Source: Paenibacillus aestuarii | Lineage (GTDB): Bacteria; Bacillota; Bacilli; Paenibacillales; NBRC-103111 | DNA: 64,000 bases | Reading direction: 5' to 3' | Assembly (NCBI RefSeq): GCF_027789125.1 | Contig: NZ_JAQFVF010000061.1 | Span: forward strand, 98,254 to 162,253 | Part shown: one piece after another, positions 25,601 through 34,002 of the stretch | Layout of the letters: every line of letters starts with the position of its first letter | Position numbering within the stretch: position 1 is the first letter of the stretch | Program-made: the position numbers and the translations under genes | Notes under the pieces: model-generated | What the model saw: only the letters and a program-made list of their open reading frames with translations | Database searches by the model: none | Told to the model about the DNA's origin: nothing

Positions 25601-28600
25601 TAAATATTCTTATGCCAACGCGGAAGATAAATTCTTTAGCGCGCTTGACTTGGGCTGGCATGTTTCACCAACTTATGGGGAAGACAACCATGATGCAACT
25701 TGGGGCCAAACGAATAAACGTACGGTTATCGTAGCAAATGACCTAAGCCAAGACTCGTTGCTTGATGCTATGCGCAAAATGCATGTGTACATGACGGAAG
25801 ATCCAAATGCCAAGCTGGATGTACTTGCAAGTGGGTGGTACATGGGTTCGACAGTGGATACCAAGGACCTTCAATTTAACATTACGGGTTCCGATTCCGT
25901 TAAGGAAAGCGCTTCTGATCCGAAATACAGCTATATGAAAACAGAGTCCAACGATAACATTGCTAAAGTCGAGCTGATTACGAACGGTGGACGCGTCATT
26001 GACACCTTCACGCCGACAACAGATTCTACTTCCTTTAACTGGAAGCCTGAAGTTAACGTTGTCGGAGGACAGCAATGGTTTGTCGTACGTGTTACGCAAA
26101 AAGATGGCGATCGTCTCTATTCTTCGCCAATCTGGTCGCCTTCCGAAGCGATTTCTGTGAAAGTCAACAATGTGGTAGCGGTTGACGGTGCCATCATCGG
26201 CGGATTTGACGCTAACGTGCAAGCCGGTGTTACGAATATGGGAACTGTTGACGTTAACAACATTACAGCCAAATTTTATTACGACCAAGTGGACGAAGCA
26301 CATGCTATCGGGAATGCGCCAATTACGTCGCTTCAGGCCAGCAAGTCCGCTACGGTAAATACCCTTTGGGTGAACCCGCCTGTCGGGGAGCATAAAGTGA
26401 TTGTTGTGTTAAGCTCAACAGATGCCGACTTAGGTACGAATAAGTTCGAGCAGAGCTTCACGATCAAACCGCCTCTGGGCAAAACGATTATGATTGAAGC
26501 CTCGAAGAAAAACGAGAATACAACGAAAGACACTGGAGGTTACCCGGATAACCTGAAGCTGTTCACCGTTATGATGAAGCAGCAGGGCTACACGGTAGTT
26601 GAAAATACAGCGAATTTGACGGATGCAGTGTTAAATAACGCTAGCGTACTGTTCATTACGCATCCAGCTACTCCGTACAGTACAGATGAAATCGCGGCTG
26701 TGAACAACTTTGTTGCTAAGGGTAGATCCGTATTCTTGGCAGAGGATAGCAATTACAGCGTATCGAATCAAGCGTTGAATTCGGTTCTGTCAGGTATCGG
26801 TTCAAGCATCCTAGTGAACAACGATAGTATTTACGACGAGTCGGAGAATGGGAACTTCTTCGGCGACAAGCTGAAATATAACTACGCGGTTAAAGCGTAT
26901 CCGACACCAGTGAGCAATCATTTGACCGATTTTGTACCGACGATAGAATCTTTCATGGGTGCAAGTCTTGCCAAAAATGATGGCACGTCGAAAAAAGCGC
27001 CGCTTACCGACAGCAGCTCGGTTACGATCCTTGTGCGCGGTAACGAAACAACGTTCCAGAACAGTCCAACCGTGAAAGAAGATGCTGCAGCTTACAATGT
27101 GCAAACGTCCAAAGCGCCGGCAGGTCCTGCGTTGGATACGGTGACTGGCGGATCCGTCATTCCGATGGTAGCTTCCGAAACGATTGGCGCTAATGGCGGA
27201 AGAATCATTGTTTCGGGGATGAACATTTTCCATGATAAAGAAATGGATCAGTCCTTTAATCCGAAAGGGAATGACCCGTTTGCATTGAATGCGATGAACT
27301 GGTTATCGCACATGGAGCCAAAAGTTATCAATATCGCTGATGCTCGCGCATTGCCGGAAGGTACGCAAGTTGTCGTACAAGGTAAAGTGACTACAGCGGC
27401 TGGCGTATTCTATGACTCCGCATATGTACAAGATGATACTGGCGGGATTATGGCCTTTAGTGAAGTACCAGAGGGAACTTTGAAGGAAGGCGACGTTGTT
27501 CGTGTTTACGGTCACATCAAAGTTTTCGAAAATAATACAGAGCTTGAATTTGACAAATTTGCAAATAGCGTTGTTCAAGTAAGCTCGGGAGAACCGATTG
27601 CGCCGAAATCAGTAAGCACCAAAGATTCAGTAAGCGATGCGTATCAAGGGCAATTGGTGAAAGTAACAGGTAAGGTTGTTGCAATTCCTGATAGCACCTC
27701 CTACGTGATCAATGATGGATCCGGCAATGTGTTAGTCTTCGCAGACGGCTATATCATTAACCAAAGCGGTCCAATTCCAGTAGCGAAAATTGGCGATACG
27801 CTAGAAGCTGTAGGTCTATCGGGTAAATTCTCGGAAGGCAACCGAATTCGTATCCGAGATACCAAGGAATTGAAGTTAACAGCGGTAGGAGACCCTGGAA
27901 CAGGCAAAACCAACGATGATAAAGGAAATAGCGGATCTGTCAATGGTACAGGTTCAGCAAACAATTCAACGACGGGTTCAACGACAGGCTCAACGACAGT
28001 TACGACGATCACACCGGATAAACTTGTTGTGAACGGCGACGGCAAAGCAGTACTTACAGTACCAGCGAACTCTACAGAAGTTTCACTGCCGGTTAACACT
28101 GCAGATCTGCTCGGTCAGAACAAGCTTGAGTTGAATACGGACAAAATGACATTGGATGTTCCAGCTAGTCTGATTAAAAAGTTGACAAGTCAACTCAGTG
28201 CAGATGAATTGAAGAACAGTACAATTTCATTGAAGTTTGAGCCTTTAGCTGAGTCTGACGCAATAAGCGCGGTTTCCAAAGCGCAAGACGTGTCTAAATC
28301 CGATATTAAACTTGCCGGTGAAGTTTACGAATTCAAGTTATCGGTTAAACGTGCGGATGGTACAGATGCTTCGGTTCTATCGCAATTCGATGAACCAATC
28401 ACCATTCACCTGAAGGTGGATGCTTCCATTGATCCGAAAACAGCAGGTATTTACTACATTTCCGACTCCGGTGCATTGGAGTTTGTTGGAGGGACATATT
28501 CCAACGGAGAAATGGTTGCACTAATCAGCCACTTCAGTAAATATGCTGTGCTGCAAGTAACCAAGAGCTTTACAGATGTAGCTTCCAGCTATTGGGCGGC

Positions 28601-29099
28601 AGGCGTCATTAAAGAATTGGCTGCGAAGCAAATTGTGAACGGCATGGATGCAACAACCTTTGCTCCGGAACGTAATGTGACTCGCGCTGAGTTCACAACA
28701 TTGCTGGTAAGAGCATTGAAGCTTACTGCAACTGAGAAGACTGCCTTTACAGATGTGTTGTCTAGCGATTGGTATGCGGATGCTATTGCCATTGCCGTGA
28801 AAGTGGGAATTGCAAACGGGAAAAGCGATAGTATCTTTGACCCGAACGCACAAATCACTCGTGAAGAAATGGTAACGATGATGATGCGCGCTTATACAAC
28901 TGTGCATGGCGCTCAACCGGCTGCTAGCGGCACATCCTTTAAGGATGAAGCTGACATTTCCACATGGGCTGCAGCATTTGTGAAACAAGCGGCAGCGAAG
29001 CAATTGATTCAAGGACGCGCAGCAGGCGTATTTGATCCACAGGGCATCACAACCCGTGCGGAAGCGGCGCAAGTCATTTATAATCTATTAACTAAATAG
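22674..29099 (+). CDS. Giant S-layer-anchored multidomain protein with PHP phosphoesterase domain
   Basis: About 2141 residues. A signal peptide (about 1-35, ending LAAYAG) is followed by a beta-rich N-terminal module, two related repeats of about 90 residues, an OB-fold pair (about 405-605, NFYIQDATGGINIYG), Ig-like domains and then a PHP/CehA-McbA-type metallophosphoesterase (about 800-1060: THNHTN, SDHSHD, FEMTSTTWGHSN, FNHPD, EDNHD). A CARDB-like domain, a glutamine-amidotransferase-like fold (about 1270-1540), a second OB pair, a Gly/Ser/Thr linker and three SLH repeats (about 1965-2141) complete it. GGAGGTG lies 6 bases before the TTG at 22674; an in-frame ATG at 22659 precedes that ribosome site. 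Extracellular, cell-wall-bound; substrate unknown. Confidence 0.85.
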   Translation: MQGMLHRNKKWYSIALIALLVLSMVLPNGLAAYAGTPEAVASWTFPTTASTTTTPIAATSGVNKSSATLAVSGGRTINISANSTIYAGGWNAANGYWQAQVSTLGYSQLTLSSRNYGTSTGPKDFKIQYSLDGTDFTDVPNGAFVQGSTIADGVKDLVLPSAVDNQPAVYIRWLNYTTTSIGGGTTASGGNSRISDISIMGISLTGGGDSTPSKSTAPAGSKIQFTNGNLIGDVGAVSSSVQVAVYGSDPEASGTELATTISSANGSFSLSFNSSSLSSVYVTATESGKTRSDATLIKLASLSDAIDATKVSYSVDATGKGTITGSNGAAGAASYIRIYADSAKMNSVGAAVYANGSGGFTSAINTSAPNTIYISQQATGSNGYLLEGAAVSITKLDTSAVTPINTVRAADASGVPVNLNQTFTVEGTVTFENGKLGTQKSNFYIQDATGGINIYGNVVDHGLTIVRGDKIKATGKVLNYNGLVELEATSVEQTGTSQQLPDPKEITIADLNNYAAAEPVDGLLATLTGKVSNIPSTSGSQNITIVDEAGKSTILRVMAGTGIDLAHDLELNKTYTFVGIVGQYDSSSPYTTGYELFPRDKNDIMPELSLEHTPIQQAYKATNIQFKANASGAASVKLYYKATSDAAYTAVDMVTNNQSLYSVTLAASVIPVGGFDYYIEAVAGSKKQQAGPFHVTLVEDTEGPMMTVDKPSNNVESVRPEIVILLDDPSGVDASSVQMWINDAEVTSKAVINGDVLSYTPDTDLAIGTYAVKVTAKDKSAKQNVGTLNWSFNVVERFTGGNHYYGTTHNHTNISHDAAGSPEDALKAAQAHNYDWFAFSDHSHDIDACANKTCTDTVDHNGMPERTGGSDWQLTKDLAAQYTHNGSFVVFPAFEMTSTTWGHSNVFGTSNFIDRVQDGGKYQNLQQYYGWILTYDNIVAQFNHPDMSANAFDNFIPYDKKVDKLFTMLEVGNGSGKYSYANAEDKFFSALDLGWHVSPTYGEDNHDATWGQTNKRTVIVANDLSQDSLLDAMRKMHVYMTEDPNAKLDVLASGWYMGSTVDTKDLQFNITGSDSVKESASDPKYSYMKTESNDNIAKVELITNGGRVIDTFTPTTDSTSFNWKPEVNVVGGQQWFVVRVTQKDGDRLYSSPIWSPSEAISVKVNNVVAVDGAIIGGFDANVQAGVTNMGTVDVNNITAKFYYDQVDEAHAIGNAPITSLQASKSATVNTLWVNPPVGEHKVIVVLSSTDADLGTNKFEQSFTIKPPLGKTIMIEASKKNENTTKDTGGYPDNLKLFTVMMKQQGYTVVENTANLTDAVLNNASVLFITHPATPYSTDEIAAVNNFVAKGRSVFLAEDSNYSVSNQALNSVLSGIGSSILVNNDSIYDESENGNFFGDKLKYNYAVKAYPTPVSNHLTDFVPTIESFMGASLAKNDGTSKKAPLTDSSSVTILVRGNETTFQNSPTVKEDAAAYNVQTSKAPAGPALDTVTGGSVIPMVASETIGANGGRIIVSGMNIFHDKEMDQSFNPKGNDPFALNAMNWLSHMEPKVINIADARALPEGTQVVVQGKVTTAAGVFYDSAYVQDDTGGIMAFSEVPEGTLKEGDVVRVYGHIKVFENNTELEFDKFANSVVQVSSGEPIAPKSVSTKDSVSDAYQGQLVKVTGKVVAIPDSTSYVINDGSGNVLVFADGYIINQSGPIPVAKIGDTLEAVGLSGKFSEGNRIRIRDTKELKLTAVGDPGTGKTNDDKGNSGSVNGTGSANNSTTGSTTGSTTVTTITPDKLVVNGDGKAVLTVPANSTEVSLPVNTADLLGQNKLELNTDKMTLDVPASLIKKLTSQLSADELKNSTISLKFEPLAESDAISAVSKAQDVSKSDIKLAGEVYEFKLSVKRADGTDASVLSQFDEPITIHLKVDASIDPKTAGIYYISDSGALEFVGGTYSNGEMVALISHFSKYAVLQVTKSFTDVASSYWAAGVIKELAAKQIVNGMDATTFAPERNVTRAEFTTLLVRALKLTATEKTAFTDVLSSDWYADAIAIAVKVGIANGKSDSIFDPNAQITREEMVTMMMRAYTTVHGAQPAASGTSFKDEADISTWAAAFVKQAAAKQLIQGRAAGVFDPQGITTRAEAAQVIYNLLTK

Positions 29100-29120
29100 T
29101 TTGAAGTATGCGTTAATGAA

Positions 29121-29150
29121 CAGAATGCCATTCTTAGGAATGGCATTCTG
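29121..29150. other. Perfect 13-base inverted repeat
   Basis: CAGAATGCCATTC and its exact complement flank TTAG. There is no T-run on either side, so it may stabilise or process RNA between the surface protein and the HupE gene rather than terminate. Confidence 0.6.
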
Positions 29151-29188
29151 ATTCATCCATAGACATCAGGTATTTTTTGGAGGCGGAC

Positions 29189-30424
29189 ATGTACAAGCTT
29201 TATCAACCGTTGCGAATCTTCGTTATTGCATTCGTTGTTTTTATTTTATGTGCAGCTCCTTTCAAACAATCGGCTTATGCCCATGCCTATAGTGCAGCTT
29301 ATACAACACTGACATTGACGAAAACACAGACCGAGATGACTTATGCTTTAGACGAGTTGTCTGTCATCGAATTGGTTGGCGGAGACCTCAATGGCAATTA
29401 CATGATTGAACAAGAAGAGTTCGATGCGATGAAAGATAAGATCGGCACGATGTTGAAAGATCATGTTATTTTAAAAATCGATAATGAACCGCAAGCGTGG
29501 ACGCAAGTTGAAAGTTTCATATTGGATCGAAAAGGGGATAACTCCAAGGTTATTTTGAAGGTCTTATATCCTCCTATATCGGATTCAAGCTCCATTTCTT
29601 TGTCGGATGATCAATATGTAAGTGATGTAAAGACGAATTATGTAAACTTATTGACGATTCAATACGGTGCGCTGAAAAGTACGTCCGCGTTATCCGGTAA
29701 GGATCGCACTTGGATCATGCGCATGAGCCCGGAAGATTATGCTTCCTTGCAGACAAGTATCGGGCAGAACGGGCAAGCTGGCGATCAACAGGCTGGGCAA
29801 GCAGCTGATCAAAAGGCAGAAGTTCAGCAGACAGAGGGCGAATCAGGAGCTCAAGCGCATGAGGAAAGTACGGACAAGTCATCAGGCTGGTTCTCGTTTT
29901 TCAAACTTGGTGTTAACCATATTTTATCCGGTTATGATCACTTGCTTTTCATTTTTTCCTTGCTGATTGCCAGACAATCCTTTAAACAGTACGCCACGAT
30001 GATTACAGCGTTTACGGTCGCTCACAGTTTAACCTTGACATTAATGGTGCTAGGCATGATCAATGTGCCTTCGCAGCTGGTAGAACCTGCCATTGCATTG
30101 AGCATTTGTTATGTGGCTGCAGATAATATGATGCGTACTAACGTTAGCCACCGCTGGTTGCTGACCTTCCTATTCGGGCTAATTCACGGTATGGGGTTTG
30201 CCGATATCCTCAAGGAAATGGTTATCCCTAAGCATGAGTTAGCTGTAGATTTGATCAGTTTTAACTTGGGTATTGAGGTGGTACAAATTACGATTTTAGC
30301 GATTATGCTTCCGCTGCTGTTTTATTTCCATCGCTGGAAATTATCGAGACGGGCAATCGTTGCAGCTTCAGGTATCGTGCTCTTATTGGGCGCGATCTGG
30401 CTAGTTCAAAGGTTAATCGCCTAA
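29189..30424 (+). CDS. HupE/UreJ-like membrane protein with exported N-terminal domain
   Basis: A 411-residue protein with a signal/anchor (about 8-33) and an extracytoplasmic domain of about 200 residues. This contains DLNGNYMIEQEE (about 63-74), which resembles an EF-hand calcium loop. A Gln/Ala/Glu-rich linker is followed by a six- to seven-helix HupE/UreJ_2 domain with GVNHILSGYDHLLFIFSLL, FTVAHSLTL and FGLIHGMGFA, whose histidines and aspartate suit metal passage. HupE relatives transport Ni2+ or Co2+. GGAGG is 5 bases before the ATG at 29189; the longer TTG version includes this site. First of four close genes. Confidence 0.82.
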   Translation: MYKLYQPLRIFVIAFVVFILCAAPFKQSAYAHAYSAAYTTLTLTKTQTEMTYALDELSVIELVGGDLNGNYMIEQEEFDAMKDKIGTMLKDHVILKIDNEPQAWTQVESFILDRKGDNSKVILKVLYPPISDSSSISLSDDQYVSDVKTNYVNLLTIQYGALKSTSALSGKDRTWIMRMSPEDYASLQTSIGQNGQAGDQQAGQAADQKAEVQQTEGESGAQAHEESTDKSSGWFSFFKLGVNHILSGYDHLLFIFSLLIARQSFKQYATMITAFTVAHSLTLTLMVLGMINVPSQLVEPAIALSICYVAADNMMRTNVSHRWLLTFLFGLIHGMGFADILKEMVIPKHELAVDLISFNLGIEVVQITILAIMLPLLFYFHRWKLSRRAIVAASGIVLLLGAIWLVQRLIA

Positions 30425-30443
30425 GGGAGGGAGAAAGGCAATC

Positions 30444-31556
30444 ATGCAAACGGCAGTCGCGAATAAAAGCTCAGCGTGGAATAGCAATGTGTTAGCCGGC
30501 TTTTGTTTAGCATTTATACTGGCTCTTTACTTTATTTCTACAGCAGCACCTGGGACTGTTCTAACAAATACCAAGCTGCAAATTTTTAAGACGATGTTTA
30601 TTAGCATTATATTAGAAGCGATGCCGTTTATCTTGATAGGTGTCTTTATTTCCGCGCTGCTGCAAGTGTTTGTTACGGATCAGATGATTAAAAAAATGAT
30701 TCCTAGCCACCCACTGCTCGGTATCCTGACGGCTAGTATTATCGGAATCATTTTTCCGATCTGCGAGTGCGGCATGGTCCCGGCGATTCGCAAGCTGATG
30801 AAGAAGGGAATGCCGCTCTATGTGGCGACGACACTCATTTTAGTAGGACCGATCCTGAATCCGATCGTATTCTGGTCGACTTTCATTGCCTTCCGCAGCA
30901 ATCCCGAAATTGCCTATGCCCGTATGGGTTTAGCGTTCGTGGTCGCGCTCGTGGCCGGGTTAATCGTTTATAAATTTGTGAACCCGGATCAATTGAAAGA
31001 GCATGCGCCTGTTCAGCAGCACAAAGTTAAGAAAACGCTGAAATCCGTAAAAGGCAGCAGCAAAGCCGCGCACACTCACGATCATACTCACACGCACACT
31101 CATGCGCACGTTCACAATCAGGATCATGGCCATGATCAAATCCGTCCCAATAAAGTCGTAGAAGTGATGGGACATACAGTCAGCGAATTTTTTGATATGG
31201 GCAAGTTCTTATTGTTCGGCGCACTCTTGGTGGGTTTGCTTCAAACCTTTGTCTCCAAAGACAGCCTGGTTGCCCTTGGACATGGCCAAGGCAGCGCCAA
31301 TGTGTTTATGATGGGCCTCGGCTTCATCTTATCGCTATGCTCGACATCTGACGCATTTGTAGCACAGTCTTTCCTGACAACCTTCTCCAAAGGTTCGCTA
31401 ATCGCTTTTATGGTGTTCGGACCGATGCTTAATTTAAAAGGTCTCTTTATGATGTCAGCTGTTTTCAAGGCCAAGTTCGTCGTCATTCTCAGTGTTCTTG
31501 TCATCGTTCTTGTCTATGCAGGCACCCTGCTGCTTGAAGGCTTCGTGTTAAAGTAG
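30444..31556 (+). CDS. DUF318/ArsP-type permease with histidine-rich loop (YraQ family)
   Basis: A 370-residue permease with eight to ten membrane helices. Two inverted halves carry FPICECGMVPAIRKL (about 108-122) and LSLCSTSDAFVAQSF (about 296-310), the paired cysteine motifs of this family. A cytoplasmic or periplasmic loop (about 205-235) is packed with histidines (HTHDHTHTHTHAHVHNQDH), a likely metal chelator. Members such as ArsP export organoarsenicals; others sit with TIGR03943 proteins and may handle metals, as the next gene here does. GGGAGG precedes the ATG, 19 bases after the HupE-like gene. Confidence 0.88.
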   Translation: MQTAVANKSSAWNSNVLAGFCLAFILALYFISTAAPGTVLTNTKLQIFKTMFISIILEAMPFILIGVFISALLQVFVTDQMIKKMIPSHPLLGILTASIIGIIFPICECGMVPAIRKLMKKGMPLYVATTLILVGPILNPIVFWSTFIAFRSNPEIAYARMGLAFVVALVAGLIVYKFVNPDQLKEHAPVQQHKVKKTLKSVKGSSKAAHTHDHTHTHTHAHVHNQDHGHDQIRPNKVVEVMGHTVSEFFDMGKFLLFGALLVGLLQTFVSKDSLVALGHGQGSANVFMMGLGFILSLCSTSDAFVAQSFLTTFSKGSLIAFMVFGPMLNLKGLFMMSAVFKAKFVVILSVLVIVLVYAGTLLLEGFVLK

Positions 31557-31586
31557 TTCCATTCACCCGGGAAGGTGGGTTAATTA

Positions 31587-32510
31587 ATGAAGAAAATGAA
31601 CGCCGCCGTGTTCCACAGTTTTCTAAGAGCGTTTATCCTATTGGGATTCGGGGCTTTAATTGTATATTTGAAGATATCTGGCGATATCTTACTCTATGTG
31701 ACACCGCGGTTAAGCATTTATTTGGAAATAGCTGCCGCGGGGCTGATGGTTACTGCAGCTTTTCAATTCTACATTTCCTTTCTATCTCTGAAAAAGCCAG
31801 TGATCGTCTGCGAGTGCGGTCATGACCACGATCATGAACACGGTCGACACTCTCATGAGCCGCCGCAATCGATCGGCAAAAATGTCGTCGTCTACGGCAT
31901 ATTCATCCTTCCGCTCTTGTTTGGCACCTTGCTGCCCAATACAGCGCTTGCTGGTTCACTGGCTCAAACGAAAGGGATGAACCTGGGAGGCGTTTTGGCT
32001 AATCAGAGCGCAGCGCCCGCCGACCTTGTTGAGGTGGAAGGAACCGAAGATCCTGCGCTAAAGGAAAAATTCAAAACAACCCCCTACAATCGGGATTACG
32101 CCAAACTGGGAATGCTCTTGTACCAACAAGATAGGATTGAGATGAAGGATGAGTGGTATATTGAGAAAATGAGAGCAATGAACACGTTCGTCGACAATTT
32201 TGAAAACAAACAGATCAAAATTACCGGTTTTGTTTACCGGGAGGACGGGCTTCCCGATTCCCAGTTTATTATTGGCCGGTTAGCAATGACGCATTGCATT
32301 GCAGATATTGCGCCTTACGGCATTATCGTTGAAGGCGGAGACGCCAACCAGTATGCCAATGATTCTTGGATCACCGTGACGGGCACGATCAGCAAAACCT
32401 CTTACCACGATCAAAAAGTCATGAAAATCAACATTAGCAGCGTAGAGCCTGCGAAAGCGCCAAGTGTGCCTTATGTGTATCCGGATTGGGATTTTGCATC
32501 AAAATTGTAA
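31587..32510 (+). CDS. TIGR03943-family putative permease subunit
   Basis: A 307-residue membrane protein of the YcgQ/TIGR03943 family, normally coded next to a DUF318 permease as here. Two N-terminal membrane helices flank a loop with CECGHDHDHEHGRHSHE (about 72-88), histidine-rich like the loop of its partner. A third hydrophobic helix near 100-125 is followed by a soluble domain that contains an OB-like strand set (KITGFVYRED, MTHCIADIAPYG, WITVTGTIS). The TMTHC-type Cys-x-Ala-Asp segment is conserved in the family. Exact function is not established; metal binding or transport is an inference from the histidines and partner. Confidence 0.85.
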   Translation: MKKMNAAVFHSFLRAFILLGFGALIVYLKISGDILLYVTPRLSIYLEIAAAGLMVTAAFQFYISFLSLKKPVIVCECGHDHDHEHGRHSHEPPQSIGKNVVVYGIFILPLLFGTLLPNTALAGSLAQTKGMNLGGVLANQSAAPADLVEVEGTEDPALKEKFKTTPYNRDYAKLGMLLYQQDRIEMKDEWYIEKMRAMNTFVDNFENKQIKITGFVYREDGLPDSQFIIGRLAMTHCIADIAPYGIIVEGGDANQYANDSWITVTGTISKTSYHDQKVMKINISSVEPAKAPSVPYVYPDWDFASKL

Positions 32511-32540
32511 CCAGTGTGTTGGAAATGGAGAGGTGCTTGC

Positions 32541-33425
32541 ATGCTTTTACAGGCGGGAAGCTTAGTATTAATACTGCTCTATACAAGCTACATTATTTTT
32601 TATTCATACCGCAGAAAAGAACTGATTTCTAAAAAAATGGGCGCCTTTACAGCGCTTGCGGCTGCGTTTATGTCCAGTGCCTCAGCAGCTATAGTCGCTG
32701 TGATGTCTTTTGGAGATTATCTGATTGTGGCGGTAGGTGTGGCATTGCTCTATGCTATTGCTGCCGGTTATGTTGCCGGTAAATCTTACAGTCCAATGAC
32801 TGCGATCAATGGCGCAATAACAGGATTGCTTGGAGCGGGAATCGGTTCGTTGTTGGGCATCCTGCTCTTTGGAGCGGATCGTACCGTTTTGATCGTCGAT
32901 ACTGTGTTCATTGTAGTTATGTTTCTCTTCCAAAAAACGATGGAATGGCAGTCCCGGCAGCCGGGCATACAGGCACAGTCGAAACCTGCCAAAAAAAATA
33001 AACAGAAACTCGTTGTCCAGAAAGCTTCCTACATCTCGACAGTGATATTATCTGTCATTTGTTTCATTTTCGGCTTTGGAGTACTCATCGGGAAAAACCA
33101 CATTCATATCGGTCAAATCGGTAAACCGCAATCACAGATGGCCGCGATTGATGAGAAGAACGATATGCAAGTAGCCACCATTCAATTGTCGCATGCTGGC
33201 ATCAGTCCGCCCAATACAGATTTTAAAGCTAAGCAGATGATGAAGGTTATTGTCAAAGTGGAGCCAAATGCCGAAACGGGCTTAAAGCTGATCTCTGACG
33301 TTCTGGGCATCAAAGCTGACCTTAAAAATGGCGATAACATGTTCCTCATGAACAACCCGCAGCCAGGCACATATGCTTATACGGTGGAGCCTGGAGGTTA
33401 CAAAGGGACATTTACGGTTAAATAA
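32541..33425 (+). CDS. Membrane protein of unknown function with small C-terminal beta domain
   Basis: 294 residues. About five membrane helices (8-25, 38-60, 63-85, 92-112, 118-135) are followed by a lysine-rich cytoplasmic stretch, a further helix (about 165-185) and an exported domain of about 100 residues. That domain looks like a small beta-sandwich (IQLSHAGISPPNTDF, PQPGTYAYTVEPGGYKGTF), similar to cupredoxin-like domains but without the Cys/Met copper ligands. I do not recognise the family. The start is the ATG at 32541, with GGAGAGGTG 5 bases upstream; a GTG at 32514 would include that site. Last gene before a terminator. Confidence 0.7.
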   Translation: MLLQAGSLVLILLYTSYIIFYSYRRKELISKKMGAFTALAAAFMSSASAAIVAVMSFGDYLIVAVGVALLYAIAAGYVAGKSYSPMTAINGAITGLLGAGIGSLLGILLFGADRTVLIVDTVFIVVMFLFQKTMEWQSRQPGIQAQSKPAKKNKQKLVVQKASYISTVILSVICFIFGFGVLIGKNHIHIGQIGKPQSQMAAIDEKNDMQVATIQLSHAGISPPNTDFKAKQMMKVIVKVEPNAETGLKLISDVLGIKADLKNGDNMFLMNNPQPGTYAYTVEPGGYKGTFTVK

Positions 33426-33447
33426 GCAAACATAACGAGTGATACAG

Positions 33448-33472
33448 AAGGTGCCCGTGAGGCGCCTTTTTT
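33448..33472 (+). terminator. Terminator of the HupE-to-unknown operon
   Basis: AAGGTGCC pairs with GGCGCCTT (one G-U) around CGTGA, followed by six T. Confidence 0.85.
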
Positions 33473-33552
33473 CATGCACAAATGTAAATATAGTATAAAC
33501 CGAATTTTCAGTATAAATGTAAAAAAAAGATGAAAAAAGATAGAATGGCTAT

Positions 33553-33580
33553 TTGAAAAAATGAAAAGTTGAGTTATAAT
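33553..33580 (+). promoter_or_regulatory. Candidate promoter upstream of xapX
   Basis: TTGAAA and TATAAT with 16-base spacing in a very AT-rich stretch. It would give xapX a leader of about 150 bases in which I see no strong structure. Confidence 0.45.
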
Positions 33581-33737
33581 AAATTTTATTGTAAATAGTA
33601 AAAATAGAAATGAACATTATTTCAATTAGTGACAACTGAAATATGTGGTTGTTCAGTCGGAAAATGGGAATCTTAAAGATGAGGGCTTGCATACACAACA
33701 ACAAGATTCCAACATGCAAGTTAAAGGGTGAACGAAC

Positions 33738-33905
33738 ATGAAGGAAGTATTGCTCGCATTTGCAGCTGGAGCGCTAGTCGGTGTCGTCTTTAAATTTCTT
33801 CGTTTGCCTTTGCCGGCTCCCCCCGTTTTATCCGGGATCATCGGGATCGTTGGCATTTACGCAGGCGGGAAACTGATTGAATGGATACAAGGTTTTTTTG
33901 CATAA
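33738..33905 (+). CDS. XapX-domain small membrane protein
   Basis: A 55-residue protein. Two short hydrophobic helices (about 4-18 and 32-45) flank the proline-rich LRLPLPAPPVLSG, the hallmark of the XapX (DUF1427) domain, which is often a tiny stand-alone protein. AAAGGGTG lies 7-8 bases before the ATG. In Escherichia coli xapX lies near xanthosine-catabolism genes, and here it directly precedes deoR-deoC. The stop falls 5 bases before the deoR -35 element, so deoR has its own promoter. The function of XapX is unknown. Confidence 0.8.
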   Translation: MKEVLLAFAAGALVGVVFKFLRLPLPAPPVLSGIIGIVGIYAGGKLIEWIQGFFA

Positions 33906-33910
33906 AAGCA

Positions 33911-33939
33911 TTGTCTTTAGGGGAAAATCTCCGTATAAT
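33911..33939 (+). promoter_or_regulatory. Promoter of deoR-deoC
   Basis: TTGTCT and TATAAT with exactly 17 bases between, about 65 bases before deoR. Confidence 0.75.
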
Positions 33940-33963
33940 AGATATGAAATTATGTCAATAACT

Positions 33964-33981
33964 TCTGAACGGAATTTCAAT
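33964..33981. promoter_or_regulatory. Candidate DeoR operator
   Basis: CTGAACGGAATTTCAAT resembles the Bacillus subtilis DeoR palindrome ATTGAACAAAATTTCAAT and lies downstream of the promoter in front of deoR. The match is from memory and imperfect. Confidence 0.45.
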
Positions 33982-34002
33982 TTATTATAAGGGTGGAGAC
34001 AT

